DNA from: Halobellus litoreus
GTDB taxonomy: Archaea > Halobacteriota > Halobacteria > Halobacteriales > Haloferacaceae
DNA length: 64,000 nucleotides
Reading direction: 5' to 3'
Assembly: GCF_024464595.1 (NCBI RefSeq)
Contig: NZ_JANHAW010000002.1
Span: forward strand, 62,001 to 126,000
Both the position numbers and the translations under genes were made by a program. This document shows positions 52,659-60,999 of this stretch, in pieces. The notes below the pieces were generated by a model, which was not told where the DNA came from, did no database searches, and saw only the letters and a list, made by a program, of their open reading frames with translations. Within the stretch, counting starts at the first letter, position 1. Each line of letters begins with the position of its first letter.

Positions 52659-54803
52659 TCAGAGCTGGTCGACGACGGCCGCGGCGACGGCGTCGACGAC
52701 GTCCTCTCGCGCGCCGGAGAGGAACTCCACGCGGTTCTGTCGGATGCCGACGGCCGTGATTCCGCCCTCGGGGACGGCGTCACTGGCGTCGGCCGCAGCG
52801 GTCCGGACGTCGACGCCCTCGGCGCGGACGAACAGCTCGTCCGTGGAGTAGACGATCGTCGCCACCCGGTCGTCGTCGGCCCGGCGGTGCAGCGCGTCCG
52901 CGAGCAGCGACGTCGGCGGGAAGTCGAAGCGGTGACTGTAGGAGTCGGCGTCGAGGACGGCGACCGAGACGCCGTCGACCTCCCGGGTTTCGAGGTTCGC
53001 TTCGGCGGTCTCGACCTCGTCGTCGAGTTTGATCCGGAACTGCTCGGAGACATGACCGGCGAGGCCGCCGTCGTCCTCGAACAGCAGGTCGGTGATGAGC
53101 TCGCGTTTGTCCTGGTAGGACTGGTAGTAGGCTTCCAGCGCGACGGCCTCGCGGAGCTTGCGAGTCCCGTCGGCGCCGTAGCCGGCCTCGCTCGCGAGGT
53201 CGACGTACGCCGCCGGCGTCTCCTGCCAGTAGCTCACCGCGGGGAGGTGCGCGAGGTCGTCGCTCGCGTCGGCGTTGACGGCGGCCGCGAGGTTCGCACC
53301 GAGCGCACCAGTCGAGAGGCCCGAGGCGTCGACGTCGGTGAGGCTCGGCGAGACGAGGACGCTCGCCTCGTCGACGATTTCGGTGTCGACCGCGTCGGCG
53401 TCGACGACGACCCGGGACGCCCCGTAGACGCCGAGGAGTCCGAGGCCGTCGAGCGAGTCCGTGGTGCCGCCGACGCCGACGAGAACCACGAGCGGCAGTT
53501 TCTCGTCGTGGCGCTCGTTGTCCTGCAGCATTCGCGTCACGTCGTTGGTCGCGGCGTCCATCCCGTAGACGGGATCGTCGAGCGGCCGTCGGGTGAAGAA
53601 GTGGTACTCGGCGTCCGCGCGGGCGTGCTCCTCCCGGATGAGCGGCAGCACCGCGCGTTCGATGGCCGCGCCGGCGACGTAGCCGTCGGCGGTAGCGGCG
53701 TGGCGGACGACGATCGGTCGCGACTGCAACACGGCGGTCCGGATCGCTTCCGCGGCGTCCGCGAGTTGATCGGTGACGGCCTCGACCGCCTCGTCCGCCG
53801 CGAGCGGCTCGACGGTCTCCGGACGAGCCTTCTCCGAGAGCGCGTCTTCGAGCCGGGTTTCGACGGTCGCGGCCTCGTCTCCGGAGAGAGCCGTCAACTC
53901 CTCGGTTTCGACCTGCAGTTCGCCGCGTCGGAGTTCGACCTCGCCGTCGAGTCTGACGACGTCGCCCTCGTCGACCTCGGGGTACGCGCGGACGCCGGCT
54001 TCGACGAACGCCGCGCAGTCGACGACGGCCGTCTCGTCGCGGACCTCGAAGATGGTCGGCCCGCCGGTCTGACGCGCTCCGACGACCTCTCCTTCGATCC
54101 GGACGCGTTCGCCAACGCGGTCGCCGAGGGAGTCGACGGTGACGCGCTCGGGCGCTTCGACTTCCGTCGGTTCCTCGTCGTCGGTTGTCGCGTCCGATTC
54201 GGACGCCTCCTCGAACTCGAACTCGGTCTCCGCGTCCGCTTCCTCGGTCGTTTCGGTGACCTCATCTCCGGACGCCTCACTGGCGTCCACAGAGTCGCCA
54301 TCGTCGTCCGGGCGTTCGGTTTCCGTTGCTGCCGACGTGGAAGCCGACTGTTCGGTGTCCTCGGTCGAATCCGTCCCGTTGCCGACACGGGATTTCGTCG
54401 AGATCCCCTTCGGCGTCTTCTTGACCGGCGTGGGACCGTCGTCGGCGGAGCCGTTGTCGATCGGTTCGCCGTCGTCGTCGCCGTCGGGGTCGTGGACGCG
54501 CGCACCCCGGAACTCCGACTCCGACTGACGAATCGACCAGCCGAGATCGATGTTCCCGTTGCTCCGGACGTTCTTCACCTGGACGAAGACGGTGTCGCCG
54601 GACTCCCAGTCGAGGCTCTCGAGGCGACGGTCGAGTTCGCTACGGTGCAGGAGCCCGGTCACTCCGGGCGCGAGGTCGACGAAGACGCCGAAATCCGCGA
54701 ATCCATCGACGGTACCCTTGTAGTACCGCCCCGGCGTGAGCTGCTTCGGGGAATCTCCCCGGAAATCGAACCAGACGTCCTCGTCGTGCGTAATCCAATC
54801 CAT
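52659..54803 (-). CDS. RecJ-like DHH protein with S1 and OB domains
   Basis: The 714-residue protein has an N-terminal S1-like domain (GRYYKGTVDGFADFGVFVDL, about 26-45), a long acidic disordered linker (about 100-230, many Asp/Glu/Thr), an OB-fold (RVRIEGEVVGARQTGGPTIF) and a DHH phosphoesterase core from about 360. The core has RHAATADGYVAGAAIERAVL, where the usual His-Asp opening is changed, then LVVLVGVGGTTDSLDGLG and VVVDADAVDTEIVDEA, and ends with a DHHA1-like domain. It probably cleaves single-stranded DNA or RNA ends or acts as an accessory replication factor, as archaeal RecJ homologues do. Enzymatic activity is uncertain because of the changed motif. Confidence 0.85.
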   Translation of the reverse strand: MDWITHDEDVWFDFRGDSPKQLTPGRYYKGTVDGFADFGVFVDLAPGVTGLLHRSELDRRLESLDWESGDTVFVQVKNVRSNGNIDLGWSIRQSESEFRGARVHDPDGDDDGEPIDNGSADDGPTPVKKTPKGISTKSRVGNGTDSTEDTEQSASTSAATETERPDDDGDSVDASEASGDEVTETTEEADAETEFEFEEASESDATTDDEEPTEVEAPERVTVDSLGDRVGERVRIEGEVVGARQTGGPTIFEVRDETAVVDCAAFVEAGVRAYPEVDEGDVVRLDGEVELRRGELQVETEELTALSGDEAATVETRLEDALSEKARPETVEPLAADEAVEAVTDQLADAAEAIRTAVLQSRPIVVRHAATADGYVAGAAIERAVLPLIREEHARADAEYHFFTRRPLDDPVYGMDAATNDVTRMLQDNERHDEKLPLVVLVGVGGTTDSLDGLGLLGVYGASRVVVDADAVDTEIVDEASVLVSPSLTDVDASGLSTGALGANLAAAVNADASDDLAHLPAVSYWQETPAAYVDLASEAGYGADGTRKLREAVALEAYYQSYQDKRELITDLLFEDDGGLAGHVSEQFRIKLDDEVETAEANLETREVDGVSVAVLDADSYSHRFDFPPTSLLADALHRRADDDRVATIVYSTDELFVRAEGVDVRTAAADASDAVPEGGITAVGIRQNRVEFLSGAREDVVDAVAAAVVDQL

Positions 54804-54890
54804 TGAGAGAGTACAGTGTGTCGCGCCTAAAACGATTGTCGAATTCCTGCGCTCCGGGTGTGCATCCGTCTCACGGTCGCGTTCCGTCCG

Positions 54891-55493
54891 TCAGATCAGT
54901 CCGGCGGCCCGGAGAACGGCCTCCCCGGCGTCGAGACCGCCGAACGCGGAGCCGAAGAGCAGCGTCGCCGGGACGGCCCCGGCGGCGAGGGCGCGGACGG
55001 TCGTCGTCCCGTGCACTTCCCGGAGGCCGATCACGAGCAGCGCGCCCCCGTAGAGTGCACAGACGAGTCGCAGCGCCGGCCAGGGGAGACCGGCGACGAC
55101 GCACGGGGCCGTGGCGTAGGCGACGACCTGAACTGTCTCGCTCACGCCCGCCCGGTCTCGAACCGCGACGATCAGGATGACCGTCTGCAACGCGGCGGTC
55201 AGGTGCAGCGCCGCGGGGGCGACGACGAGCGCCACGGCGGCGAGCGCGAGCGCGACCGACACGGTTCGACCGCCGGCCAGCGCCGGAATCCGCTCGGGGG
55301 CGAACGCGAAGAGCCCGATTGTGTAGGCCACGGCGACGACCACGGCGAAGACCAGCCCCGGTGCCTGATCGCCCGGCGCGACGCCGTTCCTGAAGAACTG
55401 TTGCGGCCTGACGAGGACTTCGACCCACGCACGCAGGAGCCCGCGCGGTCCGCGCTCGCGGCCGCCGTCGGGATTCTCGACCCAGGTGGTCAC
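54891..55493 (-). CDS. Yip1-family membrane protein
   Basis: A 200-residue protein with five hydrophobic segments. The opening RGLLRAWVEVLVRPQQFFRN and the GVAPGDQAPGLVFAVVVAVA region are typical of the Yip1 family, with a run of Ala/Val/Leu-rich helices afterwards. The function in archaea is unknown; the family acts in membrane traffic in eukaryotes. It lies downstream of thymidine kinase, ten bases away, and is probably co-transcribed. Confidence 0.8.
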   Translation of the reverse strand: MTTWVENPDGGRERGPRGLLRAWVEVLVRPQQFFRNGVAPGDQAPGLVFAVVVAVAYTIGLFAFAPERIPALAGGRTVSVALALAAVALVVAPAALHLTAALQTVILIVAVRDRAGVSETVQVVAYATAPCVVAGLPWPALRLVCALYGGALLVIGLREVHGTTTVRALAAGAVPATLLFGSAFGGLDAGEAVLRAAGLI

Positions 55494-55503
55494 GGTGTGT
55501 GAA

Positions 55504-56091
55504 CTACTCGCGGCGAAGCGTATGACAGTTCCGGCACCGGGCCTCGTAGGACTCCTCGGCGCCGACGACGATGGTCGGATCGTCGACGTGGGCGGGTTCG
55601 CCCTCGACGAGCCGCTGGTTCCGCGTCGCCGGCTCGCCGCACTGCGAGCAGATGGCCTGCAGTTTGTCGACGTACTCCGCGACGGCCATCAGTTGGGGCA
55701 GCGGCTCGAACGGCTCGCCCCTGTACGTCTGGTCGATTCCCGAGACGACCACCCGGCGGCCGTCGTCGGCGAGGCGCTGACAGACGTCCACCAGTTCCGG
55801 GCCGAAGAAGTTCGCCTCGTCGACCGCGACGACGTCCTCGCCGTCGAGACGCTCGCGGATCTCCCAGACCCCCTCGCCCTCGCTGGGAACGACGGCGGCG
55901 TTCCACTGCCGACCGACGTGTGACCCGACGGTCGTCTCCCCGTAGCGGTCGTCGACAGCCGGTTTGAACGCGGCGACCTCCTGACCCGCGATCTCCGCGC
56001 GCCGGAGGCGACGGAGGACCTCCTCGGTCTTTCCGGAGAACATCGACCCCGTGACGACCTCGATCCAGCCGCTGTTCGTGATGGCGTGCAT
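55504..56091 (-). CDS. tdk: Thymidine kinase
   Basis: Phosphorylates thymidine to dTMP with ATP in nucleoside salvage. The 195-residue protein has the P-loop WIEVVTGSMFSGKTEEVLRR, VAVDEANFFGPELVDVC (the DE(A/Q) metal and catalytic region), VVVSGIDQTYRGEPFEPLPQ (lasso region) and zinc cysteines CSQCGEPATRNQRLV and CRNCHTLRRE. These are the complete type II features. The gene is followed by the Yip1 gene. Confidence 0.96.
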   Translation of the reverse strand: MHAITNSGWIEVVTGSMFSGKTEEVLRRLRRAEIAGQEVAAFKPAVDDRYGETTVGSHVGRQWNAAVVPSEGEGVWEIRERLDGEDVVAVDEANFFGPELVDVCQRLADDGRRVVVSGIDQTYRGEPFEPLPQLMAVAEYVDKLQAICSQCGEPATRNQRLVEGEPAHVDDPTIVVGAEESYEARCRNCHTLRRE

Positions 56092-56213
56092 ACGACGTTC
56101 GAGCGCGGTGGAGGCACAAACCGTTGTCCATTCGTTCGGGAGCCCCGAAACCGGTAGGAGGAATCGCCGTCAGCCGGAGGACGGTACGGGCCGATATCTC
56201 CCCCAATCCACTC

Positions 56214-56477
56214 CTACGCTTCCGGGGTGATCCACGCCAGCGTGTCGCCGCGCTCGAACTCGTCGTCTTCCGCTTTGACGATCTCGGCTATCGTCCCACT
56301 GGCCGGCGCGAGCACGTCGATGCTGACCTTCTCGATCTGGATCTCACAGACGCTCTCTCCTTCCTCGACCGTCGCGCCTTCCCGGACGAACCAGTTGACG
56401 ACGATCCCCTCGTCGCTGTCGGCCTCGTCGGCCCACTCGTCGGCGGTCACCGGAACGCGGTCGTCGGTTCCGCTCAT
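56214..56477 (-). CDS. Stand-alone lipoyl domain protein
   Basis: The 87-residue protein is a single biotinyl/lipoyl domain. It contains GIVVNWFVREGATVEEGESV and CEIQIEKVSIDVLAPASGTI, with the target Lys in IEKVSID, and ends with GDTLAWITPEA. An 87-residue carrier with no acyltransferase core would work with E1 encoded directly upstream; it could be the swinging arm of a complex whose E2 core and E3 are elsewhere, or a partner of another enzyme. It starts four bases after the E1 beta stop and is the third gene of the operon. Confidence 0.88.
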   Translation of the reverse strand: MSGTDDRVPVTADEWADEADSDEGIVVNWFVREGATVEEGESVCEIQIEKVSIDVLAPASGTIAEIVKAEDDEFERGDTLAWITPEA

Positions 56478-56481
56478 CTGG

Positions 56482-57498
56482 TCACTGCGTCCTCCGGACG
56501 GCCGCGGCGATGTCGTCGACGTCCGGGACCACCTCGTTCTCCATCGGCCGCGAGTACGGGATCGGCACGTCAGGGAGCGCGACGCGCTCGACCGAATCGA
56601 GCGCGGCGAGCGCCTCGTCGGCGACGCTGGCGACGATCTCGCCCGTCACGCCGTAGGAGCGGTAGTCCTCGTCGACGACGACGAGGTTCCCCGTCTTCTC
56701 GACCGACTCGACGATGGTGTCGGTGTCCAGCGGGACGAGCGACCGCAGGTCGACGACCTCGGCGTCGATCCCGTCGTCGGCGAGGTCCGCTGCCGCCTCC
56801 AGCGCCCGGTGGACGTGCAGGCCGAGCGTCACGATCGTGACGTCGTCGCCGTCGCGCTTCACGTCGGCGCTGCCGAACGGGATCGTGTAGTCGGTCTGTG
56901 GGACGGGCGTCTTCGGCCCGTCCGGGGCGGGGAGCCAGCCGATCCCCATCAGGCGCTTGTGGAACATATAGAGGACGGGGTCGTCGTCGCGGATGGCGTT
57001 GTGCATCAAGCCCTTCGCCTCGTAGGCGGTCGAGGGAACGACGACTTTCAGCCCGGGGACGTGGGCGAAGGTGCCGTACAGCGTCTGGGAGTGCTGGGCG
57101 GCGTCGTTGTAGGTGCCGCCGACGGCGGCGGTGAGCACCATCGGCACAGAGACGTTGCCGCCGCTCATATAGGTGTTCTTGGCCATCTGGTTGTAGATCT
57201 GATCCATCGCGACGCCGAAGAAGTCGACGAACATCAGTTCCGCGATGGGCCGCATTCCCTCCTGAGCGGCCCCGACCGCCGCTCCCAGATACGCGGTCTC
57301 GCTGATCGGGACGTCCATCACCCGGTCGTAGCCGAACTCCTCGCGGAGGCCCTCCGTCGAGTCGAAGATGCCGCCGTAGTCGGCGACGTCCTCGCCCATG
57401 TAGAACACCTCGTCGTTCTCCCGCATCTCGTGGGCGATGGCCGAGACCATCGCCCTGCTCATCGTCAGGTCGCGGGTCTCGCCGCTGGCGTCGGACAT
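56482..57498 (-). CDS. 2-oxoacid dehydrogenase E1 component, beta subunit
   Basis: The beta subunit of an E1 of the pyruvate/acetoin/branched-chain 2-oxoacid type binds thiamine diphosphate with the alpha subunit. The 338-residue protein shows SRAMVSAIAHEMRENDEVF, YMGEDVADYGGIFDSTEG, FVDFFGVAMDQIYNQMAKN and SGGNVSVPMVLTAAVGG, and the C-terminal transketolase domain VTIVTLGLHVHRALEAA and VVVDEDYRSYGVTGEIVASV. Its ATG overlaps the stop of the alpha gene by one base (TGATG). The oxoacid used cannot be inferred. Confidence 0.94.
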   Translation of the reverse strand: MSDASGETRDLTMSRAMVSAIAHEMRENDEVFYMGEDVADYGGIFDSTEGLREEFGYDRVMDVPISETAYLGAAVGAAQEGMRPIAELMFVDFFGVAMDQIYNQMAKNTYMSGGNVSVPMVLTAAVGGTYNDAAQHSQTLYGTFAHVPGLKVVVPSTAYEAKGLMHNAIRDDDPVLYMFHKRLMGIGWLPAPDGPKTPVPQTDYTIPFGSADVKRDGDDVTIVTLGLHVHRALEAAADLADDGIDAEVVDLRSLVPLDTDTIVESVEKTGNLVVVDEDYRSYGVTGEIVASVADEALAALDSVERVALPDVPIPYSRPMENEVVPDVDDIAAAVRRTQ

Positions 57499-58544
57499 CA
57501 GTCGTCACCCCCTGCGACGTCGAAGTCGGGTTCGCTGTCGGTCACGCCGCTCGGTGGATTCACGAACATATCCTCGTATGCGTCCGCCGGGTCCGGTTTC
57601 GGCTGCTCTTTGGCCCACGCGATCGCCGCCTCGACCCGCTCGTGGGACTCTTCGCGGATCGATTCCATCGTCTCGTCGTCCACGCCGTAGTCGCGGAGGT
57701 CCGCCTCCAGTCGCTCGATGGAGTCGCGTGCGAGAGCCGCGTCTTGGTCCGCTTCCGGCCGATAGGTCTGGGGGTCTCCCATAAAGTGGCCCATCCGACG
57801 GTGCACCTGCACTTCGAGGACCGTCGGTCCGTTGCGGTCGCGGGCGCGGCCGATCGCCTCGCCGGCGACCTCGTAGATCTCGACGGCGTCGTCGGCGTCG
57901 ACGCGGACGCCGGGCATCTCGAACCCGTCGGCCCGATTCGCGCCGTTCTCGACGTCGGTGACGCGTTCTTTGGGCATACTGATCGCCCAGTCGTTGTCCT
58001 CGATGACGAAGACGACCGGGAGATCGAAGACCGCCGCGAAGTTCAGCGACTCCAGGAACGCGCCCTGGTCGATCGCGCCCTCCCCGAGGTACGCGACGGC
58101 GACGCTGTCCTCGTTTCGCTTCTTCGCCGCGAGGCCCGCGCCGGCGGCGGGGGGACAGCCCTCGGCGATGATCCCGCTGCAGGCGAAGTGGACCTCGGGG
58201 TCGAACAGGTGCATATGTCCGCCCTTCCCCTTTCCCAGTCCCGTCTGCCGGCCGAAGATTTCGGCGGTCATTCGCTGGAGATCCACGCCCTTCGCGATGG
58301 CGACGTGGTGGGGCCGGTGCGGCGCGGTCACCGCGTCGTCGTCGCGGAGGTGCTGGCAGACGCCCGCGGCCGCCGCCTCCTGTCCCGCGGCGAGGTGGAG
58401 TTCTCCGGGAATCGGCCCGGCCGAGATGTCGAAGGCCGGCTGTTTGCCCTCCAGATACTCCTCCTGCAACCGCTCCTCGTAGTGGCGAGCGGTCACCATA
58501 TTCTCGTACATCTCCGTTAAAACGGTCCTGCTAACTCCTGCCAT
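57498..58544 (-). CDS. 2-oxoacid dehydrogenase E1 component, alpha subunit
   Basis: The alpha subunit of the E1 pair has 348 residues. It contains GQEAAAAGVCQHLRDDDAVT, the phosphorylation-loop-like PHRPHHVAIAKGVDLQRM, GKGKGGHMHLFDPEVHF and the thiamine diphosphate motif GEGAIDQGAFLESLNFAAV to FVIEDNDWAISM. The order E1 alpha, E1 beta, lipoyl protein forms one operon, led by this gene. A TTATAGTT box at about 58570-58577 is a clear TATA element 26-33 bases before ATG 58544. Haloarchaea carry several such clusters of uncertain substrate; no E2 acyltransferase or E3 lies in this operon. Confidence 0.95.
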   Translation of the reverse strand: MAGVSRTVLTEMYENMVTARHYEERLQEEYLEGKQPAFDISAGPIPGELHLAAGQEAAAAGVCQHLRDDDAVTAPHRPHHVAIAKGVDLQRMTAEIFGRQTGLGKGKGGHMHLFDPEVHFACSGIIAEGCPPAAGAGLAAKKRNEDSVAVAYLGEGAIDQGAFLESLNFAAVFDLPVVFVIEDNDWAISMPKERVTDVENGANRADGFEMPGVRVDADDAVEIYEVAGEAIGRARDRNGPTVLEVQVHRRMGHFMGDPQTYRPEADQDAALARDSIERLEADLRDYGVDDETMESIREESHERVEAAIAWAKEQPKPDPADAYEDMFVNPPSGVTDSEPDFDVAGGDD

Positions 58545-58567
58545 ACTGAATACAACTATTTGACAGG

Positions 58568-58577
58568 TATTATAGTT
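58568..58577 (-). promoter_or_regulatory. TATA box of the E1 operon
   Basis: On the minus strand this reads AACTATAATA, at the expected 25-33 base distance from the E1 alpha ATG at 58544. Confidence 0.6.
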
Positions 58578-58800
58578 AAGGATAGGCGATGGAGATCGGT
58601 CACGGCAGTCGTCGAGTGCCGAAACGGACTCTCACGGGGCGGAGCGGCCGCGGTGGACGGATCACCGCCGTCGGGTCACTGACGTTCCGCGACCCTCGGA
58701 GTGACGAGTGATGGTGGGTTCACGCCGCCCGTCGATCACACAGGGCGGATCTGCTACCCAAGGATTCAACTGGCGCTCTCAATTACGACCCGGCTGAACA

Positions 58801-59082
58801 GTGTCGCCCGCATTTATCCTACTGGGTCTTATGGCCGTCGCGCTCCTCGGAGTCGGGTACGTGCTCGTGTTTCGCGTCGATACCGCGCTCGCGTTACAGG
58901 AACGGTTCGCGGAGGTGGCTAGTTGGAAACCCCCCTCGGAAGACCCCGAATACTACGAGGAGATGCGCCCGCACCGACGAGCAGTGTTCCGGCTGGGCGG
59001 CACCGTCGTGCTCGCGGTCGGTGGGGTGTTGCTCGCGATGTGGATATACGGCACGTTCGTCCTCGGATCGGTTTCGCAGTGA
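58801..59082 (+). CDS. Two-helix membrane protein, haloarchaeal
   Basis: The 93-residue protein starts at GTG 58801 (SPAFILLGLMAVALLGVGYV). One helix (about 4-24) is followed by an acidic loop with WKPPSEDPEYYEEMRPHRRA and a second helix (about 66-88). This layout is found in small haloarchaeal proteins of unknown role. It is divergent from the E1 operon with 256 bases between them and has no neighbour in the same transcript. Confidence 0.72.
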   Translation: MSPAFILLGLMAVALLGVGYVLVFRVDTALALQERFAEVASWKPPSEDPEYYEEMRPHRRAVFRLGGTVVLAVGGVLLAMWIYGTFVLGSVSQ

Positions 59083-59287
59083 GAGATGCCCCGGGATCGT
59101 CGAAATTGATCCCTGGCCGTCTGCAGCGGTTCGCGTGTTCGCCCTCGGGTGCTCGGGGGTGGAGGGCACAGACGTGTGCCTGTTGCCGGGGTAGTAGCAC
59201 TCGTTCCAGCCGACAGTACGGTTTTCACCGTTTCGTAGCTACTTTGCGAAGAAACGAAGCGTGTGGGAACCCTCTACGACACCGCCA

Positions 59288-60022
59288 ATGAACACCTACG
59301 TCGGCGTCGACGGTTGTCCGGAGGGGTGGATTGCAGTGGTGTACTCGGACACGGATTTCGTGGGGGCGTGGTTCTACGAAGACGTCTCCGATCTCTGGGA
59401 GAGCCACGCCGATGCCGAGCGGATCCTCGTCGACGTCCCGATCGGGCTTCGCGAGAACTCCAGTGATCCACGGGAGTGTGATGCAGCCGCGCGTGACGTA
59501 CTCAAGCCCGATCGATACAGGAGCGTCTTTCCAACCCCGGTGCGGCAGGCAGCCCGCCAGGACTCCTACGAGGACGCCAAGGAGAAACAGGAGGAGCGAA
59601 CCGACGGGAGCCTGAACCGGCAGACGTGGGGCATCACGCCGAAGATCGACGAGGTCGATCGGTTCCTTCTGGAAAACGAAGCTGCTCGCGGCGCGATACG
59701 GGAGGCACATCCCGAAGTCTGCTTCTGGGCGTTCGCCGGTGAAGAGATGGCGTACTCGAAGACCAACGATGGAGCGCGAGCCTTCTGGGAGCGAGTCGCC
59801 GTTCTTCGGACGCTCGAGGAGGACGTGTACGATCACCTCTGGGAAGTCGGAACCGGAGACCTCGGTGGCTCGCCATCGACTGACGACGTCGTCGACGCCT
59901 TCGCAGTCGCGCTGACCGCCCGCGGCGACGGAGACGGTCTCGAAACGCTTCCGGATGATCCCGAGGAAGACGAAGCAGGTCTCCCGATGGAGATGGTGTA
60001 CCGACCGAAGCCGAGGGCGTAG
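59288..60022 (+). CDS. DUF429 family protein
   Basis: From ATG 59288 the protein has 244 residues. It begins MNTYVGVDGCPEGWIAVVY, the DUF429 opening with an Asp in an RNase H-like position, and has ERILVDVPIGLRENSSDPRE and AIREAHPEVCFWAFAGEEMA and, near the end, STDDVVDAFAVALTARG with the last acidic residue. DUF429 is predicted to be an RNase H-fold nuclease-like protein of unknown substrate. The N-terminal extension to 59261 is not needed. It is alone in its transcript. Confidence 0.88.
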   Translation: MNTYVGVDGCPEGWIAVVYSDTDFVGAWFYEDVSDLWESHADAERILVDVPIGLRENSSDPRECDAAARDVLKPDRYRSVFPTPVRQAARQDSYEDAKEKQEERTDGSLNRQTWGITPKIDEVDRFLLENEAARGAIREAHPEVCFWAFAGEEMAYSKTNDGARAFWERVAVLRTLEEDVYDHLWEVGTGDLGGSPSTDDVVDAFAVALTARGDGDGLETLPDDPEEDEAGLPMEMVYRPKPRA

Positions 60023-60421
60023 CCGACGCAAACGACTCGTGTACTTCTGTGAGGGGCAGAAGGCTTCTTCCCAACATTCCAGATCCGTATCCACGGGCGA
60101 ACTGACGCCCGAGGATTCCGAGAGGGGACCGATCATCTTCATCGACGAGCCGTGCCGAGCGTACGGGATCGACCCGCACGACTGCTCCCGTCCAAAGGAA
60201 TCCGGACCACTGACACGTGAGAAGCGCTCCACGCCGGAGCGAGCTACCTGTTGCGGTCGACTCCCCACAGACGATCGAGAACGTCCCGACGTGGCTTCGG
60301 GACTGACGTTTCAGGCGGGATCGACGTCCTACTCTGAACCGGTTCGGCGGACGACGGCGATCGTTTCCTCCTCCCCGGTAGTCCCCGAAACAGGTTTCAG
60401 AATCGCCCGTTCCCAGTAGGT
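60023..60421. other. Intergenic region without a clear gene
   Basis: The 399 bases between DUF429 and RidA hold no convincing gene. A plus-strand frame continuing from within DUF429 in another reading frame contains the stretch RGPIIFIDEPCRAYGIDPHD, but its start is Arg-rich and no homology is recognised. A minus-strand frame containing MKMIGPLSESSG is equally uncertain. The last 50 bases contain the RidA promoter region. Confidence 0.4.
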
Positions 60422-60817
60422 ATGGAACGCCGTCGAATCGCCTCAGGCACAGAGTGGGAATCGAAGGTCGGGTACTCTCGAGCGGTCCGGGTCGGCTCAC
60501 AGATCCACGTCTCCGGGACGACCGCGACCGACGACGAGGGCGACGTCGTCGGCGAGGGCGATCCCGCCGCGCAGACCAAACAGGCCCTTGCGAACATCGA
60601 AGCCGCCCTCAGGGAGGCCGACGCGTCGCTCGACGACGTCGTCCGCACCCGGCTGTTCGTCACCGACATCGAGGACTGGGAGGCGATCGGGGACGCCCAC
60701 GGCGAGTACTTCGGTGACGTCCGACCGGCGACGAGTATGCTGGAAGTGAGCCGGCTGATCACCCCGGAACTCCTCGTCGAGATCGAGGCCGTCGCCGTCG
60801 TCGACGACGGGTCGTAG
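60422..60817 (+). CDS. RidA/YjgF family protein
   Basis: The 131-residue protein belongs to the RidA family, which deaminates reactive enamine/imine intermediates of amino acid metabolism. It shows SRAVRVGSQIHVSGTTATDD, QTKQALANIEAALREADASL, TRLFVTDIEDWEAIGDAHGE and RPATSMLEVSRLITPELLVE. The usual catalytic Arg lies in the RPATS segment, slightly changed from the common RPARSA. The gene is alone. Confidence 0.9.
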   Translation: MERRRIASGTEWESKVGYSRAVRVGSQIHVSGTTATDDEGDVVGEGDPAAQTKQALANIEAALREADASLDDVVRTRLFVTDIEDWEAIGDAHGEYFGDVRPATSMLEVSRLITPELLVEIEAVAVVDDGS

Positions 60818-60999
60818 CGACCCGCAGCACGATCGAAACCCCTCCGATCCCCGTTCCACACCGCATCACGTAGTGAAACGCTGCAGTCAGCGACCACGAC
60901 AGACGAGACGCCCTCACGACGTAGTTTGGTTCTCTCCGATCGGGTCACCGTCGGGGCGACGAACTGCACGGTCCCCGCTCACCGCCACCGAGCACACGA

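Noticed and set aside
53100-54806. Long plus-strand frame over the RecJ-like gene
   Set aside because: Mirror frame of a gene with S1, OB and DHH motifs; Arg/Val-rich product without homology.
59083-59287. Possible tRNA or small RNA in the gap before DUF429
   Set aside because: Some G/C-rich short palindromes are present but there is no tRNA cloverleaf, T-loop or promoter in the right place.
59225-60268. Minus-strand frame containing MKMIGPLSESSG
   Set aside because: Mostly antisense to DUF429; the part outside it is short and matches nothing known.
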